Below, piece after piece: positions 50,175-58,403 of a stretch of 64,000 nt of DNA. The DNA is taken from NCBI RefSeq assembly GCF_001536285.1, contig NZ_FAOZ01000031.1, forward strand, positions 38,402 to 102,401, written 5' to 3'. A program made the translations under genes and the position numbers. A model generated the notes under the pieces. The model had not been told where the DNA came from. It worked only from the letters and a program-made list of their open reading frames with translations, and ran no database searches. This stretch comes from Parafrankia irregularis (GTDB lineage: Bacteria; Actinomycetota; Actinomycetes; Frankiales; Frankiaceae). Position 1 is the first letter of the stretch. The number at the start of each line of letters is the position of its first letter.

Positions 50175-51373
50175 CAGTACGACCGGGGGAGGCCGAGGCT
50201 GTGCTGGGCCACGTAGTTGAGGATCATCTCCCGGCTCACCGGCGCGATCCGCAGCAGCCGGGCCAGCCCCCACAGCGGTACGAGGCCGAACTCGGTGGCC
50301 ATGCCATTGCCGCCGTGCGTCTGGATGGCCTGGTTGACCGCGCCGACAGCCGCCTCGGCGGCGGCGTACTTCGCCATGTTGGACGCCTCGGCGGCCGAGA
50401 TCCCGTTGTCGTGCTGCCAGGCGGCCTTCCGGGTCATCAGCCCTGCCAGCGCGACTTCGATGCGCGCGACCGCGAGCGGATGTGACACCCCCTGGTGCGT
50501 GCCGATCGGGGTGTCCCACACCCGCCGTGAGGTCGCGTACTCCGCCGCCCGGCGCAGCGCGTTGCGCCCGATGCCCACACACAGGGCGGCACCGGTGATG
50601 CGCTCCGGGTTGAGCCCGTGGAAGACCTGGCGGAAGCCGTCACCCTCCTCGCCGACCAACGCGTCGGCGGGCACCCGCACGCCGTCGAAGAAGAGGGTGA
50701 ACTGCTTCTCCGGCAGCCCGGCGGACACCGGCAGCGGATGCGCGACGAGTCCGGGGGCGTCGGTGGGCACCAGGAACAGCGACAACCGGGTCCGGTCGCC
50801 GCCGCCGGCGTCCCCTGGTCCGCCCGTCCGCTCCTGGCCGCCGGGGGCCCCCTGTTGGTCGGTGCGGGCCACGACGAGGACGGCGGCGGCCTCGTCGAAG
50901 CCGGAGATGTAGTACTTCTGCCCGTCGAGGACCCAGTCGGAGCCGTCGCGCACGGCGCGGGTGGCCAGGCGGTGGGTGTTCGAACCGGCGTCCGGTTCCG
51001 TGATGGCGAACACGATCTTGTGGCTGCCGTCGGCGAGGCCCGGCAGCCACCGGCGACGCTGGTCGTCGTCACCGAACCGGGAGATGACTTCGCCGGAGAT
51101 CGCGGCCGACACGAGCAGCAGCAGTAGCGGGCAGCCGGCCGCCGCCGCCTCCTCGCACACCGCGGCGAGCTCGACGATCCCCCCGCCTCCGCCGCCGTAC
51201 TCCTCCGGCAGGTTGACGCCGAGGAATCCGGACTCCGCGAGGGCCGCCCAGGCCTCGTCGGTGGGCACGCCGGCCGTCGCCCGCTGCGTGTAATACGTGC
51301 CGCCGTACGGCGTCATGATGGCCGCCACCGCCTCGCGCAGCGCGCTCAGCTCGGTGCTCTCGCCGAAATCCAT
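50174..51373 (-). CDS. Acyl-CoA dehydrogenase
   Basis: 399 residues from ATG 51373. FAD/acyl-CoA dehydrogenase pattern: EEYGGGGGGIVELAAVCEEAA, KIVFAITEPDAGSNTHRLATRA, WVLDGQKYYISGFDEA, FDGVRVPADALVGEEGDGF and QTHGGNGMATEFGLVPLWGLARLLRI. It oxidises an acyl-CoA to the 2-enoyl-CoA. First of four tightly packed genes (dehydrogenase, carboxylase beta, alpha, hydratase), so it probably produces the substrate of the carboxylase. The 44-bp gap to the aldehyde dehydrogenase suggests a shared transcript. Confidence 0.9.
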   Translation of the reverse strand: MDFGESTELSALREAVAAIMTPYGGTYYTQRATAGVPTDEAWAALAESGFLGVNLPEEYGGGGGGIVELAAVCEEAAAAGCPLLLLLVSAAISGEVISRFGDDDQRRRWLPGLADGSHKIVFAITEPDAGSNTHRLATRAVRDGSDWVLDGQKYYISGFDEAAAVLVVARTDQQGAPGGQERTGGPGDAGGGDRTRLSLFLVPTDAPGLVAHPLPVSAGLPEKQFTLFFDGVRVPADALVGEEGDGFRQVFHGLNPERITGAALCVGIGRNALRRAAEYATSRRVWDTPIGTHQGVSHPLAVARIEVALAGLMTRKAAWQHDNGISAAEASNMAKYAAAEAAVGAVNQAIQTHGGNGMATEFGLVPLWGLARLLRIAPVSREMILNYVAQHSLGLPRSY

Positions 51374-51417
51374 GTCGTCTCCAGTGACCCTGTTTTTGCG
51401 CGCTCGTCGGGGTGATG

Positions 51418-52938
51418 TCAGGGGGCGCCGGTCGGCGGGGTCCCGAGCACGAGGGCGAACGCGGCACGGTTCTCCAGCCCGCCGGAGCGGTCGAGGGAGA
51501 TGAACTTCGCCTCGGTGTACGCGTCGAGGGCGTTCGGGCCGCCCTCACGACCGAGCCCGCTCTGCTTGAAGCCGCCGAACGGGTACGCGGGGTTGATCAC
51601 ATGCCAGTCGTTGACGTAGACCATCCCGGCCTCGAGCTGGCGGGAGACGTCGAGCGCGCGTTCCTCGTCCCGGCCCCAGACGCCCGCCGAAAGCCCGTAG
51701 TCGGTGTCGTTTGCGATCGCCACGGCCTGGGCCACCGAGTCATACGGCAGCACGGTCAGCACTGGGCCGAAGACCTCCTCCCGCACGATTCGGGACTGGT
51801 TGGAGACACCGGTGACCACGGTCGGCTCGACCCAGTAGCCGTCGGCGAACCCGGGGCCGCTCGGCACGCCGCCACCGAACGCGATCGTCGCCCCGTCCGC
51901 GAGCGCCGACTCCAGGTAGCCCAGGATGCGGTCGCGTTGCCGCGCGCTGATGACCGGGCCGACATCGGTGGCCGGATCGAGCGGGTCGCCGAGGCTCAGC
52001 GTGGCCGCCCGCGCCACCAGCCGTCGCACGATCTCGTCGTGCAGTTCGCTCGGCACCAGCAGCCGGGTTCCGGCCTCGCAGGCCTGCCCGTTGTTGGCGA
52101 GCGCGGCGAACAGCGCGCCATCGACCGCGAGGTCGAGGTCGGCGTCATCCAGGATGATGTTGGGGCCCTTGCCGCCGAGCTCGAGTGTCACCCGCTTCAC
52201 GGTGTCCGCGGAGGCGGCCAGGATGGATTTGCCGACCTCGGTCGACCCGGTGAAGGCCACCTTGCGCACGTCCGGATGCCGGCACAGGTGTGCGCCGACC
52301 GGGTCACCGTCGCCGGTGACCACGTTGAGCACCCCCGGTGGCAGCCCGGCCGCCTCGCACTCGCGTGCCAGTTCGAGCGCGATCAGCGGGGCGTGCTCGT
52401 CCGGCTTGAGCACCACCGTGTTGCCCGCGGCGAGCGCCGGGGCGACCTTCCAGACGATGACCAGCAGTGGGATGTTCCACGGCACGATCGCGCCGACCAC
52501 GCCGAGCGGCTCGCGGCGCAGCACTCCTTCGGCCGGGATCGGGCCGATCGCGGGGCCGGGCCGCTCGAACGGGTAGGTCTTCGCCAGGTCTGCGAGGTAG
52601 CGAAGCTGGCCGATCGACAAGCCTAGATGCAGCGCGCCGGTGACGCGGATGGTCGCGCCGTTCTCCCGGGTCTGCAGCGCCGCCAGCTCGGGCAGGCGCG
52701 CCTCGATGCGGTCGGCGACCGCGTGCAGCAGGGCTGCCCTTTTCTCCGGTGGCGTGCGGCGCCAGTCGCCGGCCTCGTGCGCGGCCTTCGCGGCGGCCAC
52801 GGCGCGGTCGACGTCGTCGGTGCTCCCCTTCGCGACGGTGGCCACTAAGTCGCCGGTCGCCGGATTGCGGATCTCGAGCCGTTGCGCTGAGTCGACCCAT
52901 TCTCCGTCGACGTAGAAACGGTAGTGCGGTGTGGACAT
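51418..52938 (-). CDS. Aldehyde dehydrogenase
   Basis: 506 residues from ATG 52938. NAD(P)-binding PWNIPLLVIVWKVAPALAAGNTVVLKPDE, FTGSTEVGKSI, catalytic Glu in TLELGGKGPNIILDDAD and catalytic Cys in NNGQACEAGTRLLV; C-terminal PFGGFKQSGLGREGGPNALDAYTE. Oxidises an aldehyde to the acid, which the nearby CoA ligase could activate. This places an alcohol or aldehyde (for example a terpenoid) upstream of the acyl-CoA pathway. Confidence 0.92.
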   Translation of the reverse strand: MSTPHYRFYVDGEWVDSAQRLEIRNPATGDLVATVAKGSTDDVDRAVAAAKAAHEAGDWRRTPPEKRAALLHAVADRIEARLPELAALQTRENGATIRVTGALHLGLSIGQLRYLADLAKTYPFERPGPAIGPIPAEGVLRREPLGVVGAIVPWNIPLLVIVWKVAPALAAGNTVVLKPDEHAPLIALELARECEAAGLPPGVLNVVTGDGDPVGAHLCRHPDVRKVAFTGSTEVGKSILAASADTVKRVTLELGGKGPNIILDDADLDLAVDGALFAALANNGQACEAGTRLLVPSELHDEIVRRLVARAATLSLGDPLDPATDVGPVISARQRDRILGYLESALADGATIAFGGGVPSGPGFADGYWVEPTVVTGVSNQSRIVREEVFGPVLTVLPYDSVAQAVAIANDTDYGLSAGVWGRDEERALDVSRQLEAGMVYVNDWHVINPAYPFGGFKQSGLGREGGPNALDAYTEAKFISLDRSGGLENRAAFALVLGTPPTGAP

Positions 52939-53011
52939 GACATCCCCTTCCCTGGTGCTCCCAGGTCTTGTCTGGAACGGGCGGGTCGCGCTCGGCGGCA
53001 TGGGCGGCCGA

Positions 53012-53512
53012 TCAGTCGACCGCGTGCAGTCGTCGGTAGCGGCTGCGGTAGTAGAGCAGAGGATCCCGTTCGTCCCGCGCCCGCAGGAACTCGACGCGAC
53101 AGGTGACGATGTGGTGGTCGCCGCCGTCGTAGACCTCGGCGACCGTGGCGCCCAGGTGTGCGGCGACCCCGTGCAGGGCCGGCGCGCTGTTGGGCAGTGG
53201 GGACCATGCGACGCCGGCGAACTTGTCGGTGCCGCTTCGCGCGAAGCCGTTGCTGATCGCGTCCTGCCCCTCGCTCAGGATGTTGATGCAGATCGCCTCG
53301 GCCGCGGCCACCACCGGCCACGACGTGGACGTCTTCGACGGGCAGAACAGCACCATGGGCGGATCGAGGGACAGCGACGTGAACGACTGACAGGTCAGGC
53401 CCACCGGCTGCCCGTCCACCTGGGCCGTGACGACGACGACTCCGCTCGCGAAACGCGACACGACATCACGGAAGCGAGCCTCGTCAACGGGCTGGCGAGA
53501 ATCTGTCGTCAT
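53012..53512 (-). CDS. Flavin reductase-like domain protein (HpaC type)
   Basis: 166 residues from ATG 53512, spaced 6 bp after GGAAG (ATG 53518 is also in frame). The FMN-binding split barrel shows FRDVVSRFASGVVVVTAQVDGQPVGLTCQSFTSLSLDPPMVLF and DDHHIVTCRVEFL-type sequence (GGDHHIVTCRVE). Such proteins reduce FMN/FAD with NAD(P)H for two-component monooxygenases. The oxygenase partner may be the LLM protein at the right edge or lie outside the window. Confidence 0.88.
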   Translation of the reverse strand: MTTDSRQPVDEARFRDVVSRFASGVVVVTAQVDGQPVGLTCQSFTSLSLDPPMVLFCPSKTSTSWPVVAAAEAICINILSEGQDAISNGFARSGTDKFAGVAWSPLPNSAPALHGVAAHLGATVAEVYDGGDHHIVTCRVEFLRARDERDPLLYYRSRYRRLHAVD

Positions 53513-53729
53513 GATCATCTTCCGCTTCTGCTCTCTTCTTTGATCAGTCGTCGGCGGGTCAGGCCGGATCCGTCCGGCCTGTGCCGCGGGATTGGCCCGA
53601 TCAGCCGGATGTTCCTGGCGGCTGATCGATCGCCGTCTCGCACGCGCAGACCCGGCGGCTACAGCTGGACGCTGATGCCGAAATGGCCACATCGGGTCAT
53701 CGGGCGTCGTAGCGGTCGCCCGCGGGCTG

Positions 53730-55331
53730 TCAGCCGATCTGGCGGTCGCGGCCCGCCCAGTACGGCGTGCGCAGTGCCTTCTTGTCGACCTTGCCGGCCG
53801 GGTTCACCGGCAGCGCGTCGACGACGTCGATGCTCTTCGGCGCTGGCACGCCGCCGAGCGCGCGCCTGACGTGACCGATCAGATCCGCCACCTCGGCGTG
53901 CTGACCGCCGCGCGGCACCACCACCGCGTGCACCGCCTCGCCCCACTTCGGGTCGGGGATCCCGAAGACCGCCGCCTGGGCGACCGCCGGGTGGGTCTGC
54001 AACACGTCCTCAACCTGCCGGGGGAAGACGTTGAAGCCGCCGCTGACGATCATGTCCTTCTTGCGGTCGACCAGGTAGAGAAAGCCGTCCGGGTCGAGGT
54101 AGCCGATGTCGCCGGTGTGCACCCAGCCGCCCCGCAGCGCCTCCGCGTTGCGCGAGGCGTCGAGGTAGCCCAGCATCTGGCCCAACTGGCGGGAGCAGAT
54201 CTCCCCGATCTCCCCGACCGGAAGCTGCTCGTCCGCCTCGTTCTGGATACTCACCCGCACATAGGGCAGCGGACGGCCGGCGGAGGCCAGGCGGGCGGCA
54301 CTGCCACCCTCGCCGAGCTGGTGGTCCTCCTTGCGCAGACAGGAGACGTAGCCCGGCTCGGTGCCCGCGTAGGTCTGCACGAAGATCGGCCCGAAGGCCT
54401 CCAGCGCCTCACGGAGCCGTTCCGGAGCGATCGGGGCACCGGCGTAGACCATCGTTCGCAGCGACGACAGATCGAACGCGGCGCGGCGCGGATGGTCCAG
54501 CAGCAGATAGACGATGGTCGGCACGACTGCCGTGGCGGTGATCTTCTCCCGCTCGACTGTCGCCAGCAGTGTGTCGACGTCGAGCCCGGGGAGCATCACG
54601 CTCGTCCCGCCGCGCAGGAAGGTCGGCATCACGAAGATCTGCGTGTAGTGGGTCAGCGGCGCGCCGTGCGCGAAGATCTCGCCGGGGCGGATGTCGCCGA
54701 TCTCCAGCCCAGCGGTGATGCTGTAGTGCGCCCAGGTGAAGTGGGAGTTGACGACTCCCTTGGGTTCGCCGGTGCTGCCGGAGGTGAACAGGACGTAGGC
54801 CTCGTCGTGCTCGTCGAGTGGCACCGCCGGGGCGGTGTCGCCGGGCTGCGCACCGAAGACGTCCAGATAGCCGACGGAGCCGGGGAGCGGGGCGCTGCCG
54901 GTCTCGGTGCCGGCGTTGGTGCCCGGGGCCTGGAGTCTGATGACGTGCTTGACCGCGGTCGGCTCATTCTCGTCGCCGAGCAGCTCGGCGACGACCTCGT
55001 CGAACTGGGAGTGGTAGATCAGCGTGGTAGCGGCCGTCTGGCGCAGGTTGGAGCGGTGGACCGACGCGCTAGCACGGGCCGGCATCTGCACGAGGACCGC
55101 TCCGGCCTTCCAGATGCCGTGCTGGGTCGTAATGAACTCGGCGACGTTCGGCAGAAGCAGGCCGACCCGCTCGCCCTTGCCGACACCGAGTGCCACGAGG
55201 CCGTTGGCGACCTGGTTCGCCTGCCGCCACATCTGCCGGTAGGTCAGCCTCCGGTCGCCATCAATAATCGCTGTCGAGTTCGCGTTGTGTAAGCAGGCTC
55301 GATCGAAAACTTCGGGCAGTGTGCCCCACAT
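53730..55331 (-). CDS. AMP-forming acyl-CoA ligase
   Basis: 533 residues from ATG 55331. ATP-binding YVLFTSGSTGEPKGVVNS, VQTYAGTEPG (A5-type motif, with AGTE for the usual GMTE), GWVHTGDIGYLDPDGFLYLVDRKKDMIVSGGFNVFP and the catalytic Lys in NPAGKVDKKALR. It activates a carboxylic acid to its CoA thioester, probably the entry step of this catabolic island. It is separated from the flavin reductase gene by about 220 bp holding no gene. Confidence 0.92.
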   Translation of the reverse strand: MWGTLPEVFDRACLHNANSTAIIDGDRRLTYRQMWRQANQVANGLVALGVGKGERVGLLLPNVAEFITTQHGIWKAGAVLVQMPARASASVHRSNLRQTAATTLIYHSQFDEVVAELLGDENEPTAVKHVIRLQAPGTNAGTETGSAPLPGSVGYLDVFGAQPGDTAPAVPLDEHDEAYVLFTSGSTGEPKGVVNSHFTWAHYSITAGLEIGDIRPGEIFAHGAPLTHYTQIFVMPTFLRGGTSVMLPGLDVDTLLATVEREKITATAVVPTIVYLLLDHPRRAAFDLSSLRTMVYAGAPIAPERLREALEAFGPIFVQTYAGTEPGYVSCLRKEDHQLGEGGSAARLASAGRPLPYVRVSIQNEADEQLPVGEIGEICSRQLGQMLGYLDASRNAEALRGGWVHTGDIGYLDPDGFLYLVDRKKDMIVSGGFNVFPRQVEDVLQTHPAVAQAAVFGIPDPKWGEAVHAVVVPRGGQHAEVADLIGHVRRALGGVPAPKSIDVVDALPVNPAGKVDKKALRTPYWAGRDRQIG

Positions 55332-55495
55332 TGTCGTTCCGTCTCCGTCCGGGCGGCTACAATGGCCGGTCTGCCGCCTTCAGGGCATTGCCGGCAGGCC
55401 GGCGCCGGCTCGTGGTGACCGTGCTGGTTGGTACATGACCTGTTCGGTCTTGTTCTTGTCCGGCGCCTGCCGGTCTCGGGCGAATGCGCCGCTGG

Positions 55496-55993
55496 TCAGC
55501 CCAGGGCTCTCGGATCGAAGTCGGCCGCCCAGTAGTGGGGCGTGAGAACCGGCAGACCGAGCTGTTGGAGCACCGGGACGTCGTTCCAGTTCGTCAGCTC
55601 ACGGTCGATGCGTCCGTCGGCGTCGAACTGGTGCCAGGTCTGGCCCCGGGTGCTCAGTGTCTGGCCGCCGGTCGGGACGCCGCGGAACCGGGAGAGGCCT
55701 TCGGCCGTCCAGCGCCACAGGATCGTCACGGCGAACGCACCGGCGGCTCCGGTGGTCTCGATCGCGTCAAGGATGTCGAAGCTGTGTAGCCCCAGGCCGT
55801 TGCTGATGTCGGAGTTGGCGAACGGGGCCAGCCGCTCGCGCAGTTCAGCGACGTCTGTCGCGGTGTCGTAGACGTGGTCGATGGCGCGGCGGTCGTCATA
55901 CAGGACGTTGGCGGCGTACAGCGAGAGGGCCGCCTCGGTGTCGCTGGTGATCGCCCTCGTCCAGCGCTCGGCGTGGTCTTGTCCTCGGCTCAT
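55496..55993 (-). CDS. NTF2/SnoaL-like protein 1
   Basis: 165 residues from ATG 55993. The alpha+beta cone pattern is ALSLYAANVLYDDRRAIDHVY, FANSDISNGLGLHSFDILDAI, AVTILWRWTAEGLSRFRGVP and LSTRGQTWHQFDADGRIDRELTNWNDVPVLQQLG. SnoaL-type proteins are small isomerases, hydratases or ligand binders. It is a paralogue of the gene at 56212-56685 (both have GQT.H..D.DGRI.RE...W..V). The role in the pathway is unknown. Confidence 0.8.
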   Translation of the reverse strand: MSRGQDHAERWTRAITSDTEAALSLYAANVLYDDRRAIDHVYDTATDVAELRERLAPFANSDISNGLGLHSFDILDAIETTGAAGAFAVTILWRWTAEGLSRFRGVPTGGQTLSTRGQTWHQFDADGRIDRELTNWNDVPVLQQLGLPVLTPHYWAADFDPRALG

Positions 55994-56131
55994 CGGCGTG
56001 CAGCTCCCTGGTCAGATCTGGTGTACGTGCGGCTCGAGCGGCGTCGCGGCAGACCTTCGCGCAGCCCGTGGGCTCACAGGTGCCAGCTCGTGGGCTCGCG
56101 CGGCCCCGCGGCCCCGCGGCTCGGGGTCGGC

Positions 56132-56220
56132 GCGGCTCGCGGTTCATGCGGCTCGCGGTTCATGCGGTTCGCGGTCGGTGCGGTGCGCCGTCGCGCATCA
56201 GCTGGCGCGCATCAGCTGGC
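56132..56220. repeat. Short GC-rich tandem repeats between the NTF2-like genes
   Basis: GCGGCTCGCGGTTCAT is repeated at 56132-56147 and 56148-56163 with a degenerate third unit. GCGCATCAGCTGGC is repeated at 56193-56206 and 56207-56220 and runs into the end of the downstream-strand gene. CGGCCCCG repeats precede them. Slippage or a former coding end may explain them. Confidence 0.7.
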
Positions 56221-56685
56221 GCGCGTCGCGGCTGCGACCGGCGGCCCGGCGACACCACCGTGGACTGACAGCGGCAGGCCGATCGCGGCGAGTGGGGCGA
56301 CCGCGTCCCAGTAGGTCGACTCGCGCCTGATGCGCCCGTCGGTGTCGTAGACGTGGAAGGTCTGACCGCTGGTGCTGAAGGGCTTTCCGGCGGTGGGCAC
56401 GCCGAGGAAGGCCGCGGCCCCGTCAGGTTCCCAGGACCACCGGATGATGCCGCTGCGGGAATCGCCGATGTACTCGTCGATGCGGAAGCAGTTGATGCCG
56501 ATCCCGTTGTCCCGGTCCGCGTTCGCATACGGGGCGAAGACCCGGTGCAGCTCCTCTTTGTCGGTGATGGACTGGTCTAAGATCAGATCCTCGAAGAGGA
56601 AGTCGTCGGCGTAGAGAGCGCAGACCTTCTCCGCGCTCTCACGGAACGCCTTCAACCAGAGTACGGCGAATCGGTACGAGGACAT
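56212..56685 (-). CDS. NTF2/SnoaL-like protein 2
   Basis: 157 residues from ATG 56685. The same fold as its neighbour: VCALYADDFLFEDLILDQSI, VFAPYANADRDNGIGINCFRIDEYI, GIIRWSWEPDGAAAFLGVP and FSTSGQTFHVYDTDGRIRRESTYWDAVAPLAAIGLP. The Ala/Arg tail (VAGPPVAAATRAS) is encoded by the tandem repeats. Pairing with protein 1 suggests a heterodimer or duplicate activity; substrate unknown. Confidence 0.8.
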   Translation of the reverse strand: MSSYRFAVLWLKAFRESAEKVCALYADDFLFEDLILDQSITDKEELHRVFAPYANADRDNGIGINCFRIDEYIGDSRSGIIRWSWEPDGAAAFLGVPTAGKPFSTSGQTFHVYDTDGRIRRESTYWDAVAPLAAIGLPLSVHGGVAGPPVAAATRAS

Positions 56686-56772
56686 GCAGGTTCCTTTCCT
56701 GCTACTTAACGAAATGCCGCGGCAGGCCGTCGGCTTGTCCCCGAACCGTAGATTGATCCGACGCCGGGCGCG

Positions 56773-56811
56773 TCACCCCTCGGGGTCAAAGACACCTCCC
56801 CTTGGGGTGAA
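56773..56811. promoter_or_regulatory. Tandem CCCCTyGGGGT sites
   Basis: Two near-identical short palindromes, ACCCCTCGGGGTCAA (56775-56789) and TCCCCTTGGGGTGAA (56797-56811), together form a larger inverted repeat (TCACCCC...GGGGTGA). Related strings occur at 58229-58242 and 62147-62160, near other genes of the cluster. They may be operators for the LuxR-type regulators, or a terminator for the lipoprotein gene. Confidence 0.4.
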
Positions 56812-56825
56812 ACGCGTGGGTGACG

Positions 56826-58139
56826 TCAGGACACGGTCTGGATCTGGCCGCAGACCGGCCCGTCCCCGACGAGCTGATAGCTCTGCCCGGTGGGGTCAAC
56901 CTGGACGACGTTGAGGCAGGCGCTCGGCAGCGTGTAGGTGCTCAGGTCGATTGCCGGGCGCACCAGCCCGCCGCCGTCGTAGTGCCGGACCGAGCGCAGC
57001 GCGTCGATGAACCCGGCCCGGGACGGGCAGGGCCCGGCCTCCTTGAGGCCCCGCAGCATCAGATCGGCGGCGAGCCAGCCGTTGAGCGCCAGCTGGTTCT
57101 CCTGCACGGTGATCTCGGGGGCGTACTGCGTCAGGGCGTTGAAGTACTCCTGGTGGGCGGGCAGTCCGAGTTCGAAGGGGGCGGTCACCTGGCCGATGTA
57201 CATGCCCGCGAGCACGGGGCCGGTGCTGATGAGTGACGCCCTGTCGTATCCGTTGGGGAACAGCGGGACGGCGATCCGCGCACCCGCCTCCCGCAGCGCC
57301 GACGCCAGCTCGCCCCAGATTTCGGGGGTGACGACCCCGGTCACGACGTCGGCCTGGGCGGCGACGATCGCCTCGGCCATCCGGTCGACGTTCGACAGGG
57401 AATAGAGCCGGAGATTCGTGTATACCGTCGGGATGCCTGCCCAGCGCATGCTGGCCGAAAGGGTTGTGGCGAGCTCCTGTGAGGACGGGACGTTGACGAC
57501 CGCGAGTACCGCCGCCCGGGTGCCGCCCTGTTGGCGGGCGATCTGACCCCAGGCGGTGGTCACGGCGGTCTGGCTGACCAGTGAGGACCAGGTGAACATG
57601 TTCCTGTGGTTGTTCCAGACGGCGGAGGGGCCGAGGCCGGTGACCGGCACGCCCTGCGCGTCCAGGTAATGCGCCGAACCGGCCTCGGCGACCGACCCCT
57701 CGATCACGGCGAAGACCTGCTCCTTCTCGACGAGGCGAATGGCCTCCGTCAGGTTGGTCTCCGTGTTCGCCCTGTCGTCCGCCCTGGTGTAGGTGATCTC
57801 GCGGCCGTGGACGCCGCCGCGGGAGTTCTCGATCTCCAGGCGGGCCGCCAGTCCGTCGCGGAACCCCCGGAATGTCGTGGAGAAGCTGCCGGAGTCCGGG
57901 TACAGGACACCGAGCTCAATGGCGTCCGGCTCCACTCCGGGGGAGATGCACGCCGCCGCCGGTGTACTCGTTTCGCCAGCGCTGCAGGCTCCGGCGGCGA
58001 TGAGCGCCGTCGCGAGTAAGGCGGCGGTCATCACAGCCCGTAGCCGTCGCCGCGCCTGCCGGGCATTGCCACCACTGCCGCGTGGCCCTGTGCGGGCCCC
58101 GTCCCGTTCCGCGACCGGGATGGTGCTCGGCGTTTGCAT
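56826..58139 (-). CDS. ABC-type substrate-binding lipoprotein
   Basis: 437 residues. Long basic N-terminus, then a signal segment AVMTAALLATALIAAGAC with lipobox AGAC (lipidated Cys). Peripla_BP_6 fold: IELGVLYPDSGSFSTTFRGF, SRGGVHGREITYTRADDRA, VFAVIEGSVAEAGSAHYL and NGWLAADLMLRGLKEAGPCPSR. It resembles the protein at 21308-22525 (both contain GGVHGR and DLLLRGL/DLMLRGLKEAGPC-like ends and a C-terminal pair of Cys). It probably captures the catabolic substrate; the permease genes are not in the window. Confidence 0.87.
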   Translation of the reverse strand: MQTPSTIPVAERDGARTGPRGSGGNARQARRRLRAVMTAALLATALIAAGACSAGETSTPAAACISPGVEPDAIELGVLYPDSGSFSTTFRGFRDGLAARLEIENSRGGVHGREITYTRADDRANTETNLTEAIRLVEKEQVFAVIEGSVAEAGSAHYLDAQGVPVTGLGPSAVWNNHRNMFTWSSLVSQTAVTTAWGQIARQQGGTRAAVLAVVNVPSSQELATTLSASMRWAGIPTVYTNLRLYSLSNVDRMAEAIVAAQADVVTGVVTPEIWGELASALREAGARIAVPLFPNGYDRASLISTGPVLAGMYIGQVTAPFELGLPAHQEYFNALTQYAPEITVQENQLALNGWLAADLMLRGLKEAGPCPSRAGFIDALRSVRHYDGGGLVRPAIDLSTYTLPSACLNVVQVDPTGQSYQLVGDGPVCGQIQTVS

Positions 58140-58403
58140 CGGATTCTCCGTTCAGCAGGGTGTCCGGTAACAGGGATGGAAATCTGAAGTTCGCGGAATG
58201 AGCCGCTCTGACGGAGGAGTCAGGCCGCTCCCTGGGGGGAACGCCGAACGGTGACGCGTGGCCGGCCTTCCCCGCGCCGGTCCGCGCCTCACTCCGTCGA
58301 AGGGCGGAAGCTCTCCCCGAGGGCGATTCGTCTCAGGTTCGTCTCAAATACGTTCGGTTCCATACGGCCGATGCTGGCGAGAAGACGAGGAGTGATTCGG
58401 CGA

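Noticed and set aside
54000-55292. Long plus-strand frame opposite the acyl-CoA ligase
   Set aside because: Shadow of the minus-strand ligase, which has complete adenylation motifs.
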